Shown: piece by piece, positions 1 to 8,652 of the stretch
Layout: every line of letters starts with the position of its first letter
Position numbering within the stretch: the first letter of the stretch is position 1
NCBI GenBank assembly: GCA_018332375.1
Contig: BOPV01000001.1
Location: forward strand, 930,001 to 994,000
DNA length: 64,000 nt
Source: Roseiterribacter gracilis
GTDB taxonomy: Bacteria > Pseudomonadota > Alphaproteobacteria > BOG-932 > Roseiterribacteraceae
Direction of reading: 5' to 3'
Position numbers and translations under genes: made by a program
Notes under the pieces: model-generated
What the model was told of the DNA's origin: nothing
The model's input: the letters and a program-made list of their open reading frames with translations, nothing else
Databases searched by the model: none

Positions 1-1113
1 ATCTCGACGATGGGCAAGCTGCTGGTCGAGCTCGGCGTCGGCTTCGAACGCATCGACGACAAAGTCACGCTGACCGCGCCGGACGGTGGCTCGACCACCG
101 CCGACTACGATCTGGTGCGCAAGATGCGCGCCTCGGTGCTGGTGCTGGGCCCGCTGCTGGCGCGTCACGGCGTCGCCAAAGTCTCGTTGCCCGGCGGCTG
201 CGCCATCGGTGCGCGACCGGTCGACCTGCATCTGTCGGCGCTCGAAGCGATGGGCGCCGAGATCAAACTCGATGGCGGCTATGTCTATGCCAGCGCGCCC
301 AAGGGTCTGATCGGTACGCGCATCGTGTTTCCCAAAGTCTCGGTCGGCGCGACCGAGAATTTGCTGATGGCAGCCGCGCTTGCCAAAGGCACGACCGTGC
401 TCGCCAACGCAGCGCGCGAACCCGAAATCACTGACCTCGCCGAATGCCTGGTCAAGATGGGCGCGCGGATCGAAGGCATCGGCAGTGACTCGCTGACCAT
501 CACGGGCGTCGACGGTCTGCACGGCGCGACGCACGCCGTCGTGCCCGACCGGATCGAAACCGGCACCTATGCGATCGCGGCCGCGATCACCGGCGGCTCA
601 GTCGAACTCAAAGGTGCGCGTCTCGATCATGTTCAGTCGCTGGCCCAGACCTTGGCCAAGGCGCGCGTCGACGTCACGCTGACGCCGGATGGGTTCCGCG
701 TGGTTCGCCGCAACAACCGCATCCGCGGCGTCGACGTGATGACCGAGCCTTTCCCCGGCTTCCCGACCGATATGCAGGCGCAGATGATGAGCCTGATGAC
801 CGTCGCCGAAGGGGCCGCGATGATCACGGAAACGATTTTCGAAAACCGTTTCATGCACGTGCCCGAACTGGCGCGCATGGGCGCCGACGTGACGGTGCAT
901 CATTCCAGCGCGCTGGTGCGCGGCGTCGAAACCTTGCGCGGCGCGCAAGTGATGGCGACCGACCTGCGCGCGTCGGTATCGTTGGTGCTGGCCGGCCTTG
1001 CGGCCGAAGGCGAGACGGTCGTCAACCGCGTCTATCACCTCGATCGCGGCTACGAAAAACTGGAACAGAAGCTCGCCGCGTGCGGTGCTGACATCGAACG
1101 GGTCGCAGCATGA
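1..1113 (+). CDS. murA: UDP-N-acetylglucosamine 1-carboxyvinyltransferase (5' end outside window)
   Basis: First committed step of peptidoglycan synthesis: transfers enolpyruvate from PEP to UDP-GlcNAc in the cytoplasm. The frame is open from base 1, and the usual N-terminus (about 50 residues) lies before the window. The ATG at 10 is internal, not the start. The EPSP-synthase-like fold is recognisable, and the PEP-binding catalytic cysteine sits in the GGCAIG motif (codon 199-201), the fosfomycin target. The C-terminal part '[14 protein letters not shown]' is typical of MurA. The stop overlaps the next start (ATGA), so it heads the translationally coupled chain that runs to yacG. Confidence 0.96.
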   Translation: MSTMGKLLVELGVGFERIDDKVTLTAPDGGSTTADYDLVRKMRASVLVLGPLLARHGVAKVSLPGGCAIGARPVDLHLSALEAMGAEIKLDGGYVYASAPKGLIGTRIVFPKVSVGATENLLMAAALAKGTTVLANAAREPEITDLAECLVKMGARIEGIGSDSLTITGVDGLHGATHAVVPDRIETGTYAIAAAITGGSVELKGARLDHVQSLAQTLAKARVDVTLTPDGFRVVRRNNRIRGVDVMTEPFPGFPTDMQAQMMSLMTVAEGAAMITETIFENRFMHVPELARMGADVTVHHSSALVRGVETLRGAQVMATDLRASVSLVLAGLAAEGETVVNRVYHLDRGYEKLEQKLAACGADIERVAA

Positions 1114-1541
1114 GTGATTTGAAGCTGCGCGCGCTCGACGCCGAAGATCTGGTCGTCATTTCGACGCAGCTGCAGGACGCGATCGCTGCGGTCGCCGACA
1201 TGCATTACGCACCGTCGGAATCGCGCTTCCTCGTCGTCTTCAACCGCTTCCGTTGGGAGATGCCCGACGACAGCGAGATTTTCGAACGCACCCACGCCGC
1301 GTTCGAAGTCCACAACGTGCAGCAAGTGCTGTTCCGCGGCTTTGCGCTCAGCGAGCGCGAACGCATGTTGGAATTGCTGCAAGTCGGCTTTGAAGACAAC
1401 GAGCTGATCCTGCTCTTTGCCGGCGACGCGGCGCTGCGCCTCAAGCTGAACAAGCTGGATGCGCGCCTGGTCGATTTCGGCGAGCCGTGGCCGACAACGC
1501 GTCGGCCGCGCCACGATCTCTTGTCGGACGAACTTCCGTGA
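1110..1541 (+). CDS. DUF2948 family protein
   Basis: A 143-residue protein of the DUF2948 family, recognised from its start ([14 protein letters not shown]) and the '[11 protein letters not shown]' segment. It has no signal peptide or membrane segment, so it is probably cytoplasmic. Function is unknown. The family is found almost only in Alphaproteobacteria, usually just after murA as here. The ATG overlaps the murA stop by four bases, and its own stop overlaps the hisG start, so it should be translated with both neighbours. Confidence 0.88.
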   Translation: MSDLKLRALDAEDLVVISTQLQDAIAAVADMHYAPSESRFLVVFNRFRWEMPDDSEIFERTHAAFEVHNVQQVLFRGFALSERERMLELLQVGFEDNELILLFAGDAALRLKLNKLDARLVDFGEPWPTTRRPRHDLLSDELP

Positions 1542-2221
1542 CACCTCCCCCAAATCTTGCAAGGGGGGACTTGATCGTTCTGGCGGTCCCCAAAGGCCGC
1601 ATTCTGGACGAGCTGCGTCCGTTGCTGCGCGCAGTCGGGATCGAACCCGAAGCTGCGTTCGACGACGATGAATCGCGCCAACTGCGCTTCAAGACCAACC
1701 TGCCGTCGCTGGAAATCATCCGCGTGCGTTCGTTCGACGTCGCGACCTTCGTTGCCTTTGGCGCGGCGCAGCTGGGCGTTGCCGGAAACGATGTGCTGAT
1801 GGAATTCGACTACGGCGATCTCTACGCGCCGCTCGATCTCGGCATCGGCGCTTGCCGCTTGTCGGTGGCGGAGCCAAGCGACCTGTCGCAGTCCGACGAT
1901 CCGTCGCGTTGGAGCCATGTCCGCGTCGCGACCAAATATCCGAACATCACGCGCAAACATTTCGCCGCGCGCGGCGTCACCGCCGAATGCGTCAAGCTGA
2001 ACGGCGCGATCGAACTCGCCCCGTCGCTGGGCCTGTGCCAGCGCATCGTCGATCTCGTCTCCAGCGGACGCACGCTGAAAGACAACAACATGGTCGAAGT
2101 CGAGCGGATCGCCGACGTGACCTCGCGCCTGATCGTCAACCGCACCGCGCTCAAGACGCGGCCCGAAGAAATCGGCGGCTGGGTCGAACGGTTCCGGGAA
2201 GCGACTGCGCGCAATGCGTAA
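1538..2221 (+). CDS. hisG: ATP phosphoribosyltransferase, short form
   Basis: First step of histidine synthesis: joins ATP and PRPP. The short form (about 227 residues) lacks the C-terminal regulatory domain of long HisG. Visible family motifs are 'AVPKGRIL' near residue 16, 'QLGVAGNDV' near 82 and the PRPP-loop '[12 protein letters not shown]' near 174. The frame is open further upstream (to 1487), but GTG at 1538 gives a GTGA overlap with the DUF2948 stop and the right length. A TTG at 1571 directly behind an A/G-rich run (1561-1568) is a possible alternative start. Short HisG normally needs HisZ, which is not in this window. hisD follows with an 8-base overlap. Confidence 0.93.
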   Translation: MTPPPNLARGDLIVLAVPKGRILDELRPLLRAVGIEPEAAFDDDESRQLRFKTNLPSLEIIRVRSFDVATFVAFGAAQLGVAGNDVLMEFDYGDLYAPLDLGIGACRLSVAEPSDLSQSDDPSRWSHVRVATKYPNITRKHFAARGVTAECVKLNGAIELAPSLGLCQRIVDLVSSGRTLKDNNMVEVERIADVTSRLIVNRTALKTRPEEIGGWVERFREATARNA

Positions 2222-3503
2222 GCTGAACGCCGGCGACGCAGGTTTCGACGCTGCCTTCCGCGCGGCGCTGGACGACAAGCGCGAGACCTCGGCCGACGTC
2301 GACGCGGTGGTGGCGCAGATCATCGCCGACGTGCGCGCACGTGGCGACGCAGCCTTGGTCGACGCAACCAACAAATTCGATCGTGTGACGCTCACCGCCG
2401 CCGATCTGCGCGTCAGCAGCGACGAGATCGACGACGCGGTCAAACAAGTGCCGGTGGCGCAGCGCGACGCGCTTGCCTTCGCCGCTGACCGTATTCGCGC
2501 CTTCCACGAAAAACAGCGCCCGTCCGACATCGATGACGTCGATGCGGCCGGCGTGCGGCTAGGCCAACGTTGGACCGCCGTCGCTGCAGCCGGCCTCTAC
2601 GTGCCAGGCGGCACCGCTGCCTATCCGTCGTCAGTGCTGATGAATGCGCTGCCGGCCAAGGTCGCGCGCGTGCCGCGTCTGGTGATGGTCGTGCCGATGC
2701 CCGACGGCGTCGCTAATTCTCTGGTCCTTGCCGCTGCGCGGCTCGCAGGTGTCGATGAGATCTATCGCGTCGGCGGCGCGCAGGCAGTTGCAGCCCTGGC
2801 CTATGGCACAGCAACGATTGCACCGGTCGACAAAATCGTCGGTCCCGGCAACGCCTATGTCGCCGCCGCCAAGCGCCGCGTCTTCGGCCAGGTCGGAATC
2901 GATTCCATCGCCGGCCCGTCGGAAATTCTGGTCGTCGCCGATCGCGACAACGATCCCGCCTGGATCGCCGCCGATCTGTTGAGTCAGGCCGAACATGATG
3001 AAGCGGCGCAGGCGATCCTGATCACCGACGACGCAGCCTTCGCCACCGCGGTCGAGCGTGAAGTCGAAGCGCAGCTGGCCGCCTTGCCGCGCCGCGCCAC
3101 CGCCGAAGCGAGCTGGCGCGCGCACGGCTTGGTAATCCTGGTCGCTGACGTGCGCGACTCCATTGCGTTGATCGACGCAATCGCGCCCGAACATCTCGAG
3201 CTTGCAGTGGCCGACCCCGACGCGCTGGCCGCCCGCGTGCGCAACGCCGGAGCGATCTTTCTCGGCCGCTACGCGCCCGAAGCGGTCGGTGATTACGTCG
3301 CCGGCCCCAACCATGTTCTGCCGACGGCGCGCACGGCGCGCTTTTCGTCGGGGCTGGGCGTGCTCGACTTTCTCAAGCGCACGACGTTCGTCGGTTGTGA
3401 CGACGCAGCGCTGCGCGCGATCGGCCCAGCCGCCATCACGCTGGCCGAGGCCGAGGGTTTGCAGGCGCACGCTCGCTCTATCGCGATCCGGCTCGCCAAA
3501 TGA
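2214..3503 (+). CDS. hisD: histidinol dehydrogenase
   Basis: Last two steps of histidine synthesis, oxidising L-histidinol to L-histidine with two NAD+; zinc enzyme, cytoplasmic. At 429 residues it has the family's usual length. The zinc ligands Q258 and H261 are in '[10 protein letters not shown]', the catalytic pair E326-H327 in 'PEHLEL', and the C-terminal 'GPNHVLPT' carries further active-site residues. The ATG overlaps the end of hisG by 8 bases, and the stop overlaps the next start (ATGA), so hisG and hisD are coupled although the rest of the his pathway is elsewhere. Confidence 0.97.
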   Translation: MRKLNAGDAGFDAAFRAALDDKRETSADVDAVVAQIIADVRARGDAALVDATNKFDRVTLTAADLRVSSDEIDDAVKQVPVAQRDALAFAADRIRAFHEKQRPSDIDDVDAAGVRLGQRWTAVAAAGLYVPGGTAAYPSSVLMNALPAKVARVPRLVMVVPMPDGVANSLVLAAARLAGVDEIYRVGGAQAVAALAYGTATIAPVDKIVGPGNAYVAAAKRRVFGQVGIDSIAGPSEILVVADRDNDPAWIAADLLSQAEHDEAAQAILITDDAAFATAVEREVEAQLAALPRRATAEASWRAHGLVILVADVRDSIALIDAIAPEHLELAVADPDALAARVRNAGAIFLGRYAPEAVGDYVAGPNHVLPTARTARFSSGLGVLDFLKRTTFVGCDDAALRAIGPAAITLAEAEGLQAHARSIAIRLAK

Positions 3504-3973
3504 GCGAACATCGCATCGCGCGCATCGTCTTCGACGAAGTCACGCTCGAAAAACGGTCGGCCGAAATCGAGCATGAGCGCGCGGTCGCGATCTACGATCT
3601 GCAAGCGCAGAACGACTTTCGGCCAGCCGGTCACGCGAACGGCCCGTACGCGCTGCATCTCGGCATGCGCGAGAACCGGCTGGTACTCGATATCCGCACC
3701 GAAAGCGACGACCCGATCACCATCATCGCGCTGTCGCTAACGCCGTTCCGCCGCGTCGTGCGCGACTATCAGATCGTGTGCGAAAGCTATTACACCGCGA
3801 TCCAACAAAATCTGGCGCAGGTCGAAGCGCTCGATATGGGCCGTCGCTCGCTGCACAACGAAGGCGCCGATCTGCTGCGCGCGCGGCTGGAAGGCAAGGT
3901 CGAGTGCGATCTCGATACGGCGCGCCGCTTGTTCACGCTGATCTACGTCTTGATCCAAGGCTCCAGCGCATGA
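3500..3973 (+). CDS. UPF0262 family protein
   Basis: A 157-residue protein of family UPF0262, recognised from the 'RRVVRDYQIVCESYYTAI' region and the 'GMGRRSLHNEGA'-like stretch (here DMGRRSLHNEGADLL). It appears cytoplasmic: no signal or membrane segment. The family has no known function and is confined mainly to Alphaproteobacteria, where it regularly lies between hisD and a low-molecular-weight phosphatase, as here. Both ends overlap their neighbours in ATGA junctions. Confidence 0.88.
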   Translation: MSEHRIARIVFDEVTLEKRSAEIEHERAVAIYDLQAQNDFRPAGHANGPYALHLGMRENRLVLDIRTESDDPITIIALSLTPFRRVVRDYQIVCESYYTAIQQNLAQVEALDMGRRSLHNEGADLLRARLEGKVECDLDTARRLFTLIYVLIQGSSA

Positions 3974-4371
3974 TGCGCGTTCTGTTCGTCTGCAGCCGCA
4001 ATTCCGTGCGCTCGCCGATGGCGGAGCAATTGCTGCGCGCGACCGGTGTTGCTGATGTTGCTTCGGCGGGCGTCGTCGGCGACGAGCTGGATGCGTTCGT
4101 GCTTGCCGCCTTGTCCGAGATCGGCCTGTCGGGTCCGCCGCATCCGCCGCAAGCGCTCGAAGATCTTCACCTCGGTGAGTTCGACACAGTCGTGGCGCTC
4201 AGCGATGACGCCGAAGCAGCCGCACGCGCGCTGTATGGCGACAAGATCGAACGTTGGAACGTTCCGGATCCAACCGAGACCGGCGGCAATCGCGAACAAA
4301 GGCTGGATGCGTATCGCGCGGTGCGCGATCTGCTCGCCGGGCGCATTCGCGAACGGTTTGGCACCGCTTGA
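3970..4371 (+). CDS. low-molecular-weight protein-tyrosine-phosphatase-like protein
   Basis: A 133-residue protein of the LMW phosphatase/arsenate-reductase fold. The phosphate-binding loop is CSRNSVRS (C8, R14) at the N-terminus, and a possible general-acid Asp lies in 'VPDPTE' near residue 101. It may dephosphorylate a phosphotyrosine protein or act on another phospho-substrate; the sequence does not settle which. The start at 3970 gives an ATGA overlap with the UPF0262 gene; the ATG at 3973 is a second option. The frame is open further upstream inside UPF0262, but those codons do not match the family. Confidence 0.85.
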   Translation: MMRVLFVCSRNSVRSPMAEQLLRATGVADVASAGVVGDELDAFVLAALSEIGLSGPPHPPQALEDLHLGEFDTVVALSDDAEAAARALYGDKIERWNVPDPTETGGNREQRLDAYRAVRDLLAGRIRERFGTA

Positions 4372-4946
4372 CCAAGGCGCCGCTCATACTTGCATCGGCA
4401 AGCCCGCGACGGTTGGAGCTGTTGCGGCAGATCGGCATCGAACCCGCCGCAGTTGATCCAGCCGAGATCGACGAAACGCCGCTGAAAAACGAATTACCGA
4501 CCGTCTATGCGCAGCGTGTCGCCGGCGCCAAAGCCGCCGCAGTCCATGCGCGCCGCGGTGACGCCTTCGTGCTTGCTGCCGATACGGTTGTCGCGGTTGG
4601 GCGCCGGCTTTTGCCCAAGGCCGAAGACGTCGACACCGCACGCACCTGTCTCGAACTTTTGTCGGGGCGACGCCATCGCGTCGTCGGTGGCATCGTCCTC
4701 GCAGCGCCGGACGGCCGCCGCGCCACCCGCGTCGTCGTGACCTCGGTTGCGTTCAAACGCCTCTCGCCCCGCGAACTCGACGCCTATCTCGCCAGCGGCG
4801 AATGGAACGGCAAAGCCGGCGGCTACGCGATTCAGGGAATTGCTGCCGCCTTCGTATCGTTTCTTAGCGGCAGCTACTCGAATGTGGTCGGGCTTTCGCT
4901 GTACGACGTGCGGCAGATGCTGACCGGTGTGGGGTTCGAACCGTGA
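4368..4946 (+). CDS. maf: Maf-like nucleotide pyrophosphatase
   Basis: Maf proteins hydrolyse non-canonical or modified nucleoside triphosphates to monophosphates (dTTP/UTP or m7GTP types). The family start motif SASPRR (residues 10-15) follows 'LILA', and 'LAADTVV' plus 'GKAGGYAIQG' are conserved further on. I chose TTG at 4368: it gives 192 residues, the normal length, and a TTGA overlap with the phosphatase stop. The in-frame ATG upstream would add more than 35 unrelated residues. The stop overlaps the RNase E/G GTG start. Confidence 0.92.
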   Translation: MTKAPLILASASPRRLELLRQIGIEPAAVDPAEIDETPLKNELPTVYAQRVAGAKAAAVHARRGDAFVLAADTVVAVGRRLLPKAEDVDTARTCLELLSGRRHRVVGGIVLAAPDGRRATRVVVTSVAFKRLSPRELDAYLASGEWNGKAGGYAIQGIAAAFVSFLSGSYSNVVGLSLYDVRQMLTGVGFEP

Positions 4947-6049
4947 CGCGCGAATTGCTCGTCGATGTGACCGGGGGGCGCCGGCGCGCCGCGCTGGTTG
5001 AAGACGGGCGCCTGTGCGCCATCGAAATCGATCGTCTCGACCGGCCTAGCGCGGTCGGTTCGGTGCATCGCGCTTTGCCCGACCATCATCGCCCTGGACT
5101 TGGTCAATTTCTCAAACTCGCCGACGGCTCGCGCGTGTTGCTCAGCGCACGCGCAGTTGGCAATCGCGCGGGCGGCGTGCCGGAACCGGTGCCGAACGGT
5201 CCCGTGACCGTGCAGATCAAAAACGACGCGGTCGGCGACAAGGCGGCGCAAGTCTCCACCGACGTGTCTTTGCCCGGCCGGTTCGTGATTGCGCTGCCCA
5301 GCAGCGACGGCGTGCGCTTCTCGCGCCGCTTTCCCGAAGCAGGACGCAGTGGTCTGGCGCGACTGTTGTTGGAATTGCCCGGCGGCTGGATCGTGCGCAC
5401 CGCGGCGGCAAGCGCCGACCCGGCGCTGGTCGTGCACGAAGCGCGCGCGCTACTCGAAAGCTGGTCGTCGTTGGTGCAAGGCGACGAAGCGTCGTTGCTG
5501 TTGCCGGCGCCAAGCGCGCCGCAACGTTTGCTGACTGAAACGCCCGATCCGATCGACCGAATTGAACTTGAAGATGGCGCGCCTGCCCTGCTCGCCTGGG
5601 TCAAAACCAACGCGCCGGATCTCGTCGATCGCATTCACCCCTACCGCGATACGACGCCGCTCTTTGCGTTGCGCGATCTCGACGGCGCGATCGACAGCTT
5701 GACCGAGCCGGTCGTGACCTTGCCGGGCGGCGGGCGCCTGACCATCGAAACGGTGACGGCGCTGACCGCGATCGACGTTGACGGGTCGACGCGCAATGCG
5801 CTCGACGCAAATCTCGCGGCTTCCGATGAAATCGCGCGGCAATTGCGGCTGCGCCATATCGGCGGGTTGATCGTGGTGGATTTCATTTCGATGCGCAGCC
5901 CGCGCGATCGCGCCCTGGTCGAACGCGCCTTGCAGACGGCCCTGGCCCGCGACCCGGTCGAGACCCAGATGTTGCCCATGTCGAAATTCGGTCTGGTCGA
6001 GCTTGCGCGCGAACGTCGCGGGCGCCCCATCGCGGAGCTGCTGGCATGA
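4943..6049 (+). CDS. rng: compact ribonuclease E/G family protein
   Basis: Endoribonuclease of the RNase E/G family acting in rRNA and mRNA processing. This 368-residue form is short. The DNase-I-like catalytic core is present, with the metal-binding aspartates at D278 ('AIDVDGSTR') and D313 ('VVDFISM'). The S1-type N-terminal part is reduced, and the protein stops before the Zn-link CPxCxG region that RNase E and G use for tetramer formation. Such short forms are common next to maf and yacG in Alphaproteobacteria. GTG start overlaps the maf stop, and the stop overlaps yacG. Confidence 0.88.
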   Translation: MTRELLVDVTGGRRRAALVEDGRLCAIEIDRLDRPSAVGSVHRALPDHHRPGLGQFLKLADGSRVLLSARAVGNRAGGVPEPVPNGPVTVQIKNDAVGDKAAQVSTDVSLPGRFVIALPSSDGVRFSRRFPEAGRSGLARLLLELPGGWIVRTAAASADPALVVHEARALLESWSSLVQGDEASLLLPAPSAPQRLLTETPDPIDRIELEDGAPALLAWVKTNAPDLVDRIHPYRDTTPLFALRDLDGAIDSLTEPVVTLPGGGRLTIETVTALTAIDVDGSTRNALDANLAASDEIARQLRLRHIGGLIVVDFISMRSPRDRALVERALQTALARDPVETQMLPMSKFGLVELARERRGRPIAELLA

Positions 6050-6276
6050 GCAAATGCCCGGTCTGCGGCAAAGAATCAGCGGGCGGAAAACTCCGCGCTT
6101 TCTGCTCAAAACGCTGCGCCGATGTTGATCTCGGCCGCTGGCTCGGCGAGCGCTATGTCGTGCAGAAAGACGACCCTGACGCGGATCCTGTGGATTTGAC
6201 CGGGGATTCAGATGGGACCCCGCTGGACAGCCCGGATTCACCCGGTTATACGCCTCGCTCCCGCGAAGACGGGTAA
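6046..6276 (+). CDS. yacG: DNA gyrase inhibitor YacG
   Basis: A 76-residue zinc-binding protein; the E. coli homologue binds GyrB and inhibits gyrase. The zinc ligands are C4, C7, C20 and C24 (motifs CPVC and FCSKRCADVDLGRWL). The acidic C-terminal tail is poorly conserved. The ATG overlaps the RNase E/G stop, and the TAA stop ends at the base before the tRNA-Phe gene, so tRNA and mRNA are very likely one transcript. Confidence 0.93.
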   Translation: MSKCPVCGKESAGGKLRAFCSKRCADVDLGRWLGERYVVQKDDPDADPVDLTGDSDGTPLDSPDSPGYTPRSREDG

Positions 6277-6352
6277 GCCCGGGTAGCTCAGTTGGTAGAG
6301 CAGGCGACTGAAAATCGCCGTGTCGGTGGTTCAAATCCGCCCCCGGGCACCA
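6277..6352 (+). tRNA. tRNA-Phe (anticodon GAA)
   Basis: A complete 76-base cloverleaf: acceptor stem GCCCGGG/CCCGGGC, D-arm GCTC...GAGC, anticodon stem GGCGA/TCGCC with loop CTGAAAA (anticodon GAA at 6310-6312), a 5-base variable loop, and T-arm GGTGG TTCAAAT CCGCC. The 3' CCA is encoded (6350-6352). There is no spacer to yacG, so the 5' end must be made by RNase P from the operon transcript unless a promoter lies inside yacG. Confidence 0.97.
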
Positions 6353-6383
6353 CCCTTCGCTCGCCGAAGGCGAGCTTCGGGTG
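6351..6383 (+). terminator. imperfect hairpin just after tRNA-Phe
   Basis: CACCC (6351-6355) pairs with GGGTG (6379-6383) and CTCGC (6360-6364) with GCGAG (6370-6374), with a 4x4 internal loop between. It may end the murA-tRNA transcript or guide 3' processing, but no T-run follows, so this is a weak call. Confidence 0.3.
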
Positions 6384-6481
6384 GCAGGCCATTTCCAGCT
6401 CAAGAAAATCCATGTCGCCCGAAGCGCGAAGCGCGCAGGGAGATACCTTTTCTTCATGCTCGCTGTAGGATCCTGGTCACC

Positions 6482-7021
6482 ATGATCCGCGCCACGCTCG
6501 CCATCGTTTTGCTCACCTCCGCGCTGGCTGGCTGTGGCGTCTCGCCCGGTCCTGCGGCGGAAACCGAATTTGCCTGCAACGCGCAGCAGCGCTGGCAGAA
6601 CACGGGCGTCTACGTCGCCCAGGGCGAGAAATTCCGCATTACATGGGTGAACGGGCTTTGGACGCCGAATGTCGGCCAGGGCATCGTGACCCCGGCAGGC
6701 CTGGTCGAACGCGCCCGCCCGGGCAGCCCGCTCCCCAGCGCACCGGCCGGCTCGCTGATTGGCCGGATCGGCACCGATACGTTCCTGATCGGCGAAGACG
6801 TCGAAACCATCGCCACCCAGAACGGCTTCCTGCAATGCTCGATGAACGACACGCTGACCGACACGTACGGTCAGAAGCTGTTGGACAATTACGGCCGCGT
6901 GACGATGCGAATCACCAAGGCAACCTGGCGCGACCGCGCCGACTGCCCATTCGCAGCTGGCTGTGACTCGCTGTGGCCGGGCCGCTGGATCGACAGCGCC
7001 CGTGATAAGCCGCTGAATTGA
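6482..7021 (+). CDS. hypothetical lipoprotein
   Basis: A 179-residue predicted lipoprotein. The ATG at 6482 gives a clean signal peptide with lipobox LAGC (Cys18). The frame is open upstream into the tRNA, but that part is not coding. The mature part, with 'RITWVNGLWTPN' and a Gly/Pro-rich middle, resembles no family I recognise. It contains several cysteines that might form disulphides. It stands alone between the tRNA and the helicase. Probably anchored in the inner or outer membrane facing the periplasm. Confidence 0.75.
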   Translation: MIRATLAIVLLTSALAGCGVSPGPAAETEFACNAQQRWQNTGVYVAQGEKFRITWVNGLWTPNVGQGIVTPAGLVERARPGSPLPSAPAGSLIGRIGTDTFLIGEDVETIATQNGFLQCSMNDTLTDTYGQKLLDNYGRVTMRITKATWRDRADCPFAAGCDSLWPGRWIDSARDKPLN

Positions 7022-7033
7022 CGGCCTAAGCCC

Positions 7034-7060
7034 TCATCCCAGCGCAGGCAGAGATCCAAT
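7034..7060 (+). repeat. half-copy of palindromic intergenic repeat
   Basis: This stretch, beginning TCATCCCAGCGCAGGCA, matches the left end of the element at 13894-13990 in 22 of 26 positions. The right half is missing. The rest of the 275-base gap before the helicase (7022-7296) holds no gene that I can support; it is probably promoter and leader. Confidence 0.5.
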
Positions 7061-7296
7061 CCGCAGCAACGCAGGGCTGGTTCGCCAAGCCCTTCCTTGA
7101 CTTCTCGTACCCAAACCCGCATCTCCACGCCGCGTCTTACGCCTCGCGACGCGCTGGGCAGTTCACCAGTCCTGACTTGAAGTCCGGGTAGAACCGCCGC
7201 CGCGAGAACCAATTTCCCCCGATCACCGGCAGCGCGCCGTCGTTCGACAAAACGCCGCTCGGACTCCGTGCGAGGCGGTCGGCGAGAAAGACTCTT

Positions 7297-8652
7297 GTGA
7301 CTAGTTTCAATGACCTCGGCCTTGCCGAACCGCTTTTGCGCGCGCTCAGCACCGAGGGCTACACCACGCCGACGCCGATTCAGGCCAAGGCAATTCCGCC
7401 GGTTCTCGCAGGCCGCGATCTGATCGGCATCGCCCAGACCGGCACCGGCAAAACCGCCGCCTTCTCGCTTCCGCTGCTGCAGCGTCTTGCCGCCAGCGAC
7501 AAACGCGCGGCGCCGAAATCGATGCGCGCGCTGATCCTGACGCCGACGCGCGAACTTGCGCTGCAGATCGCAGACAGCCTCGCCACCTATGGTCGTCACC
7601 TGCAATTCCGCCACACCGTCATTTTCGGCGGCGTTGGTCAGGAACCGCAGGTTCGTTCGGTCGCGCGCGGCATCGACATCGTCGTCGCAACGCCGGGCCG
7701 TTTGATCGACTTGATGGGCCAAGGCCACATCAATGTCGGCTCGGTCGAAACCTTCATCCTCGATGAAGCCGACCGTATGCTCGACATGGGCTTCATTCAC
7801 GACGTCAAACGCGTCGTCGCCAAGCTGCCGAAAGAACGCCACACCCTGTTCTTCTCGGCCACGATGGCGGGCGATGTCGGCAAGCTCGCCGAAGGTCTGC
7901 TGAAAGATCCGGTGCGCGTCGAAGTCACGCCACAAGCGACGACGGCCGAGAAAGTCGAACAGTCGGTGATCTTCGCCGAAAAAGACGAGAAGCGTCGTTT
8001 GCTGCTCAAGCTGTTCGAAGATCCCAAGCTGGAACGCGCGATCATTTTCACGCGCATGAAGCACGGCGCCAACCGCGTGTCTGAATTGCTCGACAAAGCC
8101 GGCGTCCCGGCGGCGGCAATTCATGGCAACAAGTCGCAATCGGCCCGCGTTCGCGCGCTGGAAGATTTCCGCGCCGGCCGCATTCGTGCGCTGGTCGCCA
8201 CCGACATCGCCGCGCGCGGCATCGACGTCGACGGCATCACGCACGTGATCAATTTCGAATTGCCGAACGTTGCTGAGCAATATGTCCATCGCATCGGCCG
8301 CACCGCGCGTGCTGGCGCGACCGGCATCGCGATCGCGTTCTGCGACCGTGAAGAGCGCTCCTATCTGCGCGACATCGAAAAGCTCATCCGCATGAAGCTG
8401 ACGCCGAATGCGATGGAGATCCCCGGCCCCAGCGCCGCTGAACTCGCAGCACCGCGCGAATCGCGTCCGCCGCAGCACCACCGTCAGGGGCAGCAGCAGC
8501 GTCAGGGCCAACAGCCCCGTCGTGAAGACGGCAATCGCCCCGGCAACGGCCAGAATCGTCCGCGTCGTCGTCGTGGCGGCGGTGGCGGCTTGAACAGCGG
8601 CGGTGCGCCGGCTAATGCGTCCCGGTCTTCAAACGGAGCCCGTCCCAACTAA
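7297..8652 (+). CDS. DEAD-box ATP-dependent RNA helicase (RhlE type)
   Basis: Unwinds structured RNA during ribosome assembly, mRNA decay or cold adaptation. The helicase motifs are in order: PTPIQ (25-29), AQTGTGKT (46-53), PTREL (83-87), TPGR (132-135), DEAD (156-159), SAT (187-189) and HRIGRTARAG near 335. After about residue 380 comes a low-complexity Gln/Arg/Gly tail (QQQRQGQQ, RRRRGGGGG), typical of RhlE proteins and likely RNA-binding. The start is GTG. The 275-base leader is long for this window, which would suit cold or autoregulated control, but I see no specific element. The stop overlaps purB by one base (TAATG). Confidence 0.93.
   Translation: MTSFNDLGLAEPLLRALSTEGYTTPTPIQAKAIPPVLAGRDLIGIAQTGTGKTAAFSLPLLQRLAASDKRAAPKSMRALILTPTRELALQIADSLATYGRHLQFRHTVIFGGVGQEPQVRSVARGIDIVVATPGRLIDLMGQGHINVGSVETFILDEADRMLDMGFIHDVKRVVAKLPKERHTLFFSATMAGDVGKLAEGLLKDPVRVEVTPQATTAEKVEQSVIFAEKDEKRRLLLKLFEDPKLERAIIFTRMKHGANRVSELLDKAGVPAAAIHGNKSQSARVRALEDFRAGRIRALVATDIAARGIDVDGITHVINFELPNVAEQYVHRIGRTARAGATGIAIAFCDREERSYLRDIEKLIRMKLTPNAMEIPGPSAAELAAPRESRPPQHHRQGQQQRQGQQPRREDGNRPGNGQNRPRRRRGGGGGLNSGGAPANASRSSNGARPN

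Noticed and set aside
1205..2530. 441-codon open frame on the - strand across DUF2948, hisG and hisD
   Set aside because: It crosses three well-supported genes on the other strand, with no domain or ribosome site.
5450..6835. 461-codon open frame on the - strand across RNase E/G, yacG and the tRNA
   Set aside because: It runs through a tRNA gene and two recognised genes; composition bias only.
7137..7352. 71-codon open frame on the - strand before the helicase
   Set aside because: It overlaps the helicase start and has no recognisable domain or ribosome site.
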